DNA from: an uncultured Verrucomicrobiota bacterium
Lineage (GTDB): Bacteria > Verrucomicrobiota > Kiritimatiellia > RFP12 > UBA1067
NCBI GenBank assembly: GCA_946543025.1
Contig: CAMNLN010000114.1
Span: 1-9,787, forward strand
Reading direction: 5' to 3'
DNA length: 9,787 nt
The position numbers were made by a program, and so were the translations under genes. Below are positions 5,837 through 9,787 of the stretch, in pieces. Below the pieces are notes generated by a model, which did not search any database, was not told the DNA's origin, and was given only the letters and a program-made list of their open reading frames with translations. Each line of letters starts with the position of its first letter. The first letter of the stretch is position 1.

Positions 5837-7930
5837 TCATCGCCGCCATGAAGTTGTATACGAGGTGCCGCCGCCACGACCGTAGCGACCGCCGCCAGAA
5901 CGCCCGCTGCCGCCATACCGGTTGCCGTATCGGTCGCCGTAGCCGCCGTAGATATCGCCCCGTCGGCTTGACGCGCTGTCGTCGTCCGGGTTATTCGAGT
6001 AAAGCGTCTGCTCCTCCAGGAGATCGTTCGGCACTTCGCGAACAAACTTGGAGGGGTCAACGGGATAGACGCCGCCGTCGGCCGTCTTCTTCACGCGCGG
6101 CACGCACATGTAGAGGCGATCCTTCGCGCGCGTCACCGCCACGTAGAACAACCGCCGCTCCTCGTCCAGATTGCCGTCCTCGATAGAGCGCGCGCTGGGA
6201 AAGATGGTGTCCACCAGCCACGGCAGAATCACGACTGGCCATTCCATGCCCTTTGCCTGGTGGACTGTCGTAAGCGTCATGTGGTCGGCAGGAAGGTTCG
6301 CCTTCGCCTGCGCGTCGAGGTTCGTCATGAGCGCCACCTCGTCCAAAAACTGCCGCAGACCTCCGGAGGCCGAGGCGATCTGCGCCGCGAGCTCGTTGAG
6401 GTCGTCGAGGCGCGAGTCCGCGTCCTCAGGGTCAAACGACCGATGCAGGTGGTCGGCGTAGAAGAGCCGCGTGAAATCCTCGATGAGCAGACGGTCGTGT
6501 CCGGCATCGAGATGTTCTTTCGCGTGGGAGTACGCCTCGTCCACGAGCTTCCACGCGGGTTGCCCTTTCGCGTTCATCATCGAGCCGAGGTTCATGCGGT
6601 CCATGGGGTTGAGCGGATCGAACGCGCCGCCCAGCTTCTGCCAGAACTTGCGCGCGGAGTTCTCGCCCACGCCCGGCAGAAGCTGCATGAGCCGCAGGAA
6701 GCTCAACTCGGCGCGCGGGTCGAGGCACAGGCGCAGGAAGGAGAGCACGTCCTTCACGTGCAGCTGCTCGAACACGCCCATGCCGCTTGTGATGCGGAAC
6801 GGAACGCGGTTGCGCGTGAGCGTCATCTGGATGTCGATCGAGGTATAGTGCGAGCGGTAGAGGACGGCGATGTCCTTGTACGCGATGCCGTTCTGCCGCA
6901 GCACGCCCACGAGGCGCAGGACCGCCTCGGCTTGCGCGCGCGCGTCGTACACGTGATAGAGGCGCGGCTTGGGGGCGGCGCCCGTGCGGAACGGGCGGAG
7001 CGTCTTCTCGAACTGGTGCGGAACGTCCTTCATCACGGCGTTCGCCACGTCGAGGATCGGCGAAAGGGAGCGGTAGTTCTTCTCCAGCTTGAGAATGCGG
7101 CATCCCTCCCAGCGGTCGGGGAAGTCCATGATGTTCTCGAACTTCGCGCCTCGCCACGTGTAGATGCACTGGAAATCGTCGCCCACCACCATGATGTTGC
7201 GGTGCTTTGCGGCGAGAATGTCTGTGAACTGCGCCTGGAGCGTGTTCGTGTCCTGGTATTCGTCCACGAGCACATGTTGGAAATGCTCCTGCAGGAAGTT
7301 GCGCACACGCTCGTTTTCGCGCAAGAGACGCAAGCCGTTCACAAGCAGGTCGTCAAAGTCCATCGCGCCCAGCTCGCGCTTTTTCGCCTCGTAGGCGCGG
7401 CAGACGGTTAACACTTGGTCCGGGTCGATAGCCGTCTTGGTCTGATAGCTGCGCACCACCTGTTCCAGGTCGCGCGCGCCGTTGGCGGCGTCGGAGACGA
7501 GTTTGAGCAGGAACTCCTTTTTCTGAAAGTCCTTGACGTTTTTGACGTTCTCCTTGATCGCCTGGGCCATGAGTTTCTTCTGGTCGTCCTCGTCGAGGAT
7601 CGTAAAGCCCGGCTTGTAGCCAAGGCATCCGCCGTACTGGCGCAGAAAGCGCGCGCAGACATGGTGGAACGTGCCGCTCCAGATCGCATCCAGGCCCGGC
7701 ACGAGCTGCCCGGCGCGCTCGAGCATCTCCCGCGCGGCGCGGTTGGTAAACGTGAGGAGAAGGATGCGCTCCGGCGGAATTCCTTTTTCCACCAGATAGG
7801 CAACGCGGTGTACGAGCGTACGCGTCTTGCCCGTACCGGCGGCCGCCAACACCAGGAGCGGGCCGTCCGGCGCGGTCGCCGCCGCGCACTGCTCGGCATT
7901 GAGAACTCTGCTGAAATCTATTCTTTCCAT
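5837..7930 (-). CDS. UvrD/PcrA-type superfamily 1A DNA helicase with Gly/Arg/Tyr-rich tail
   Basis: 697 aa from the ATG at 7930. All SF1A motifs are present in order: Q motif LNAEQ (10-14); I AAAGTGKT (29-36); Ia LLLTFTNRAAREM (57-69); II LVDEYQDTN (221-229); III VVGDDFQCIYTWRGA (248-262); IV KNYRS (284-288); V TTVHQAKGMEWPVV (554-567); VI ERRLFYVAVTRAKDRL (591-606). It should be an ATP-driven 3'-5' helicase in the cytoplasm, used in repair or in clearing replication/transcription obstacles. Unusual: motif III has Phe-Gln-Cys where most UvrD/PcrA proteins have Asp-Gln-Ser, and the end (655-688) is a low-complexity Gly/Arg/Tyr tail with RGG-like spacing instead of the usual PcrA/UvrD tail. I cannot separate UvrD, PcrA and Rep on sequence alone, hence no symbol. 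An in-frame ATG at 7951 would add 7 residues; neither start has a clear Shine-Dalgarno. Upstream gene ends 51 bp before the first possible ATG; parE follows. Confidence 0.9.
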   Translation of the reverse strand: MERIDFSRVLNAEQCAAATAPDGPLLVLAAAGTGKTRTLVHRVAYLVEKGIPPERILLLTFTNRAAREMLERAGQLVPGLDAIWSGTFHHVCARFLRQYGGCLGYKPGFTILDEDDQKKLMAQAIKENVKNVKDFQKKEFLLKLVSDAANGARDLEQVVRSYQTKTAIDPDQVLTVCRAYEAKKRELGAMDFDDLLVNGLRLLRENERVRNFLQEHFQHVLVDEYQDTNTLQAQFTDILAAKHRNIMVVGDDFQCIYTWRGAKFENIMDFPDRWEGCRILKLEKNYRSLSPILDVANAVMKDVPHQFEKTLRPFRTGAAPKPRLYHVYDARAQAEAVLRLVGVLRQNGIAYKDIAVLYRSHYTSIDIQMTLTRNRVPFRITSGMGVFEQLHVKDVLSFLRLCLDPRAELSFLRLMQLLPGVGENSARKFWQKLGGAFDPLNPMDRMNLGSMMNAKGQPAWKLVDEAYSHAKEHLDAGHDRLLIEDFTRLFYADHLHRSFDPEDADSRLDDLNELAAQIASASGGLRQFLDEVALMTNLDAQAKANLPADHMTLTTVHQAKGMEWPVVILPWLVDTIFPSARSIEDGNLDEERRLFYVAVTRAKDRLYMCVPRVKKTADGGVYPVDPSKFVREVPNDLLEEQTLYSNNPDDDSASSRRGDIYGGYGDRYGNRYGGSGRSGGGRYGRGGGTSYTTSWRR

Positions 7931-7972
7931 GACAAGCACCGACCGCCCCATGCGGGCAATCAGACGGTTGCC

Positions 7973-7981
7973 ATTATATCA
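7973..7981 (-). promoter_or_regulatory. Extended -10 promoter of the helicase gene
   Basis: TGATATAAT on the minus strand, within the 13-mer ATGTGATATAATG that also precedes ycjX. It sits just after the stop of the GDPD-sialidase gene (8003), so any upstream promoter contacts would overlap that coding sequence. Expected start near 7965-7968, about 15 nt before the ATG at 7951 and about 36 nt before the ATG at 7930. No clear -35. Confidence 0.65.
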
Positions 7982-8002
7982 CATACCCCGCCTTCACGCC
8001 CC

Positions 8003-9787
8003 TCATTCCGCACACAAGGACGCGACAGGGATGACGGCCAGCTCCGCGCTGTTGCAGAAGTTGCCGCCGCCGTTGCTGTTGGAATAGGCGACATAGAGTT
8101 TCCCTTCGCGCTCGACGGCGTAGGGGTAAGCCAGCGCCGTCTTCGGATGCGACGCGCCCGGCCCTTCGGGGAATACGGCGTGCCGGACGAGGAACACGCG
8201 CGAATACGCCCATTCACCCGGACGGCTTACCGCGATCGTCAGCGGATAGCGACGAGTCCCGCCGTCCGCCGTTGTCTGGGAAATGACATATCGCTGACCC
8301 GTCGAGAGCACGCCCGTGAAAGGCTTCGAGGTCGCGAGTGGCAGGTTGGTGGGCCTGAGTGGCGTCCACTTGCGCCCGCCATCCGCGCTCGTGGCCACCC
8401 AGGCCACGGACGGATCGGCCTTCCAGCCGGGGCGCATGGTGAGCGTCACGCACGGCCCCCACGTGTCCACCGTCGCCTCACCCCAGATGTTTGACACCTC
8501 GCCCTTCTCGACCACGGACACATCCCACTTTGTGAAATCGCCCCCCCGGCTGATCGCCGCCGCCGGACGCGCCCCGCCGGGCAGGTTCCATCCGCTCGCC
8601 ACGCGCAGGCCGCCCATGATCCAGTTGCCGTCCGGCAGCTTCTGCGGTCCTTGCATCGGCCAGAAGCCGGCGCCCGCCACCGTGCCGCGCGCCGTCCACT
8701 TGCCGCTCGCCTCGTCAAATGTAAACGCCCGCGTATGTACGAACGAGCACGTGTTCGAGAACGTCCCCGCGAAGCACCACAGTTCGCCGCCGTAAGAGGC
8801 CAGCGCCCCATGGCTCACGCCGCAACCGTCGCCGCCCGTCGCCACCGTCTGCACCGGTCCCCATGTCTTGCCGCCGTCGTTGCTCGCCCGTGCGTGCATC
8901 TCCTCTGTGGGCGTGTTCTCCTTGCCCCGGTTCGTGCCCCACGCAGCCCAGAGCCGCCCCTTGTGCCAGCAGAGCGCCACGCCGTGCAGCCAGTTGTAGC
9001 CGTCAACCTCCGGCTCGTTCCTCTTGATGACGGAGAACTCGATCCCGACGGGCTGCTTCAGCTCCGCCGCCTTTGGCACCGCGCCGCCGCCCCACAGCGG
9101 CACGGCACCCGAGTGCGCGCAAAGCGCCTTCATCCCTTCCCAAAGTTCGACGGGGCAGTTCGAGCAGACGCCATCAATCCCGCGCCCGAACACCTCGATC
9201 GCATCCTCCGGTCGGTCCACGCACCAAGTGAAGAACTCGACTCCGCGCCGATGAACGGCCGCGATGTAGTCGGGCGTCAGAAGGTCGAGGTCGAACATCG
9301 GCGAGAAGTTCCGGCATTCCGGGCGGGCGTCCAGCTCGGCGAGCTGTCGTGCGACGGGAATGGGCGTGCAGCCTTTCTTCCAGCCATCCGAATAGCAGTT
9401 GACGCAATGCTGGAACGTCGCGCGCGGGAATGCCTTCACGAGGGCGGCGCGCGTGGCCTTGTGCGCGAGGAAGATGACGTTCTCCTCCTTCATGTTTGGA
9501 TGGCGGCGCCATGCGGCCTGGATGAGCGGAACGATCTCCGGGCGAGGATCCTTCACCTCAAGCGTGATCTTGCGACCGTCGTCGGGGATGAGGGCGAACA
9601 CCTCGTCGATGCGCGGCACGCGACAGTCCGCGCGGCACGCGAACTGCGGCCCTTTGATCGCACCCACGTCCACCCGGTCGAGCGTTCCCTTCCAGCAGAC
9701 GTTCGTGGCGCGACCGGCGATACCAAACGTACGCTTGAGGTTCATGTCGTGCACGCAGTAGACCTCGCCGTCGTTCGTCATGTAGAA
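8003..9787 (-). CDS. GDPD domain fused to sialidase-like (BNR/Asp-box) propeller, 5' end beyond window
   Basis: 594 codons are visible and the frame stays open to the right edge, so the true start and any signal peptide are not seen. Residues below are counted from the Met at 9781. Residues 1-220 look like a glycerophosphodiester phosphodiesterase: DGEVYCVHDMNLKRT (4-18, holding the second catalytic-type His), ITLEVKD (72-78), and the C-terminal FFTWCVDRPEDAIEVFGRGI (183-202) leading to DGVCSNCP, the counterpart of the WTVN...GVDGIITDYP end of the family. The first catalytic HRG and the E-x-D metal site must lie beyond the edge. Residues about 245-590 look like a sialidase-type beta-propeller: Asp-boxes SNDGGKTW (300-307) and SADGGRKW (465-472), plus a YPYAVEREGKLYVAYSNSNG (552-571) blade. 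I could not find the sialidase FRIP motif or the arginine triad with confidence, so sialidase activity is unproven. Likely exported, acting on lipid head groups or glycans. The stop is 18 bp before the helicase -10 region. Confidence 0.82.
   Translation of the reverse strand, partial: FYMTNDGEVYCVHDMNLKRTFGIAGRATNVCWKGTLDRVDVGAIKGPQFACRADCRVPRIDEVFALIPDDGRKITLEVKDPRPEIVPLIQAAWRRHPNMKEENVIFLAHKATRAALVKAFPRATFQHCVNCYSDGWKKGCTPIPVARQLAELDARPECRNFSPMFDLDLLTPDYIAAVHRRGVEFFTWCVDRPEDAIEVFGRGIDGVCSNCPVELWEGMKALCAHSGAVPLWGGGAVPKAAELKQPVGIEFSVIKRNEPEVDGYNWLHGVALCWHKGRLWAAWGTNRGKENTPTEEMHARASNDGGKTWGPVQTVATGGDGCGVSHGALASYGGELWCFAGTFSNTCSFVHTRAFTFDEASGKWTARGTVAGAGFWPMQGPQKLPDGNWIMGGLRVASGWNLPGGARPAAAISRGGDFTKWDVSVVEKGEVSNIWGEATVDTWGPCVTLTMRPGWKADPSVAWVATSADGGRKWTPLRPTNLPLATSKPFTGVLSTGQRYVISQTTADGGTRRYPLTIAVSRPGEWAYSRVFLVRHAVFPEGPGASHPKTALAYPYAVEREGKLYVAYSNSNGGGNFCNSAELAVIPVASLCAE

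Noticed and set aside
5773..6060. N-terminal extension of ParE to an ATG at 6060 (711 aa)
   Set aside because: The extra 96 residues are the out-of-frame readthrough of the helicase 3' end and of the TATAAT box; ParE homologues begin near MATGNYGDENIQHLSAMEHI.
4303..6186. 627-aa open frame on the plus strand opposite parE
   Set aside because: It lies antisense to a fully conserved ParE, is dominated by Leu/Val/Arg/Glu/His in a GC-skewed pattern, has no recognisable domain, and continues over the uvrD end. Typical shadow frame of GC-rich coding DNA.
6260..7411. 383-aa open frame on the plus strand opposite the helicase gene
   Set aside because: Antisense to conserved helicase motifs, same biased composition, no promoter or Shine-Dalgarno that I can see.
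1..9787. tRNA, rRNA, CRISPR, insertion-sequence or attachment-site signals
   Set aside because: I looked through the intergenic gaps, all under 130 bp, and saw no tRNA-like cloverleaf, regularly spaced repeats, transposase motifs or flanking inverted repeats.

Overview
GC-rich bacterial chromosome segment, densely packed, with six protein-coding genes and no RNA genes, insertion sequences, CRISPR arrays or phage genes that I can recognise. The best guess for the host is a member of the PVC superphylum, perhaps a gut-associated Kiritimatiellota/Lentisphaerota-like bacterium. This rests on the mix of a Tat-exported GH109-type Gfo/Idh protein, a sialidase-like fusion protein, and a ParE whose C-terminal half resembles the Bacteroidota ParE type. 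The assignment is an inference, not something the sequence proves.

Layout, left to right. Positions 1-944 (minus) hold a YcjF/DUF697-type membrane protein cut by the left edge. Positions 956-2365 (minus) hold its partner, the YcjX/DUF463 P-loop NTPase. The two are 11 bp apart and form one transcription unit. A divergent intergenic region of about 120 bp then carries a promoter for each direction. Positions 2490-3911 (plus) encode a Tat-signal, probably lipid-anchored GH109 (alpha-N-acetylgalactosaminidase-type) Gfo/Idh protein. It converges, with only 13 bp between stop codons, on parE (3925-5772, minus). Upstream of parE, on the same strand, lie a UvrD/PcrA-type helicase with a Gly/Arg/Tyr-rich tail (5837-7930) and a GDPD-sialidase-like fusion protein (8003-9787) cut by the right edge.

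Functionally there are three themes. The first is an envelope pair, YcjX-YcjF, known in Proteobacteria as neighbours of the phage-shock operon but here without any psp gene in view. The second is DNA maintenance, with ParE and the UvrD-like helicase. The third is extracytoplasmic hydrolysis of host glycan or lipid head groups, with the GH109 protein and the GDPD-sialidase fusion.

The most striking non-coding signal is that all four recognisable transcription starts carry a perfect extended -10 element, TGnTATAAT. Two of them share an identical 13-bp string. At parE the -10 ends just 6 nt before the ATG, implying a leaderless mRNA. At ycjX the leader can be only about 6-9 nt. The downstream gene ycjF and the GH109 gene, by contrast, have ordinary Shine-Dalgarno sequences.
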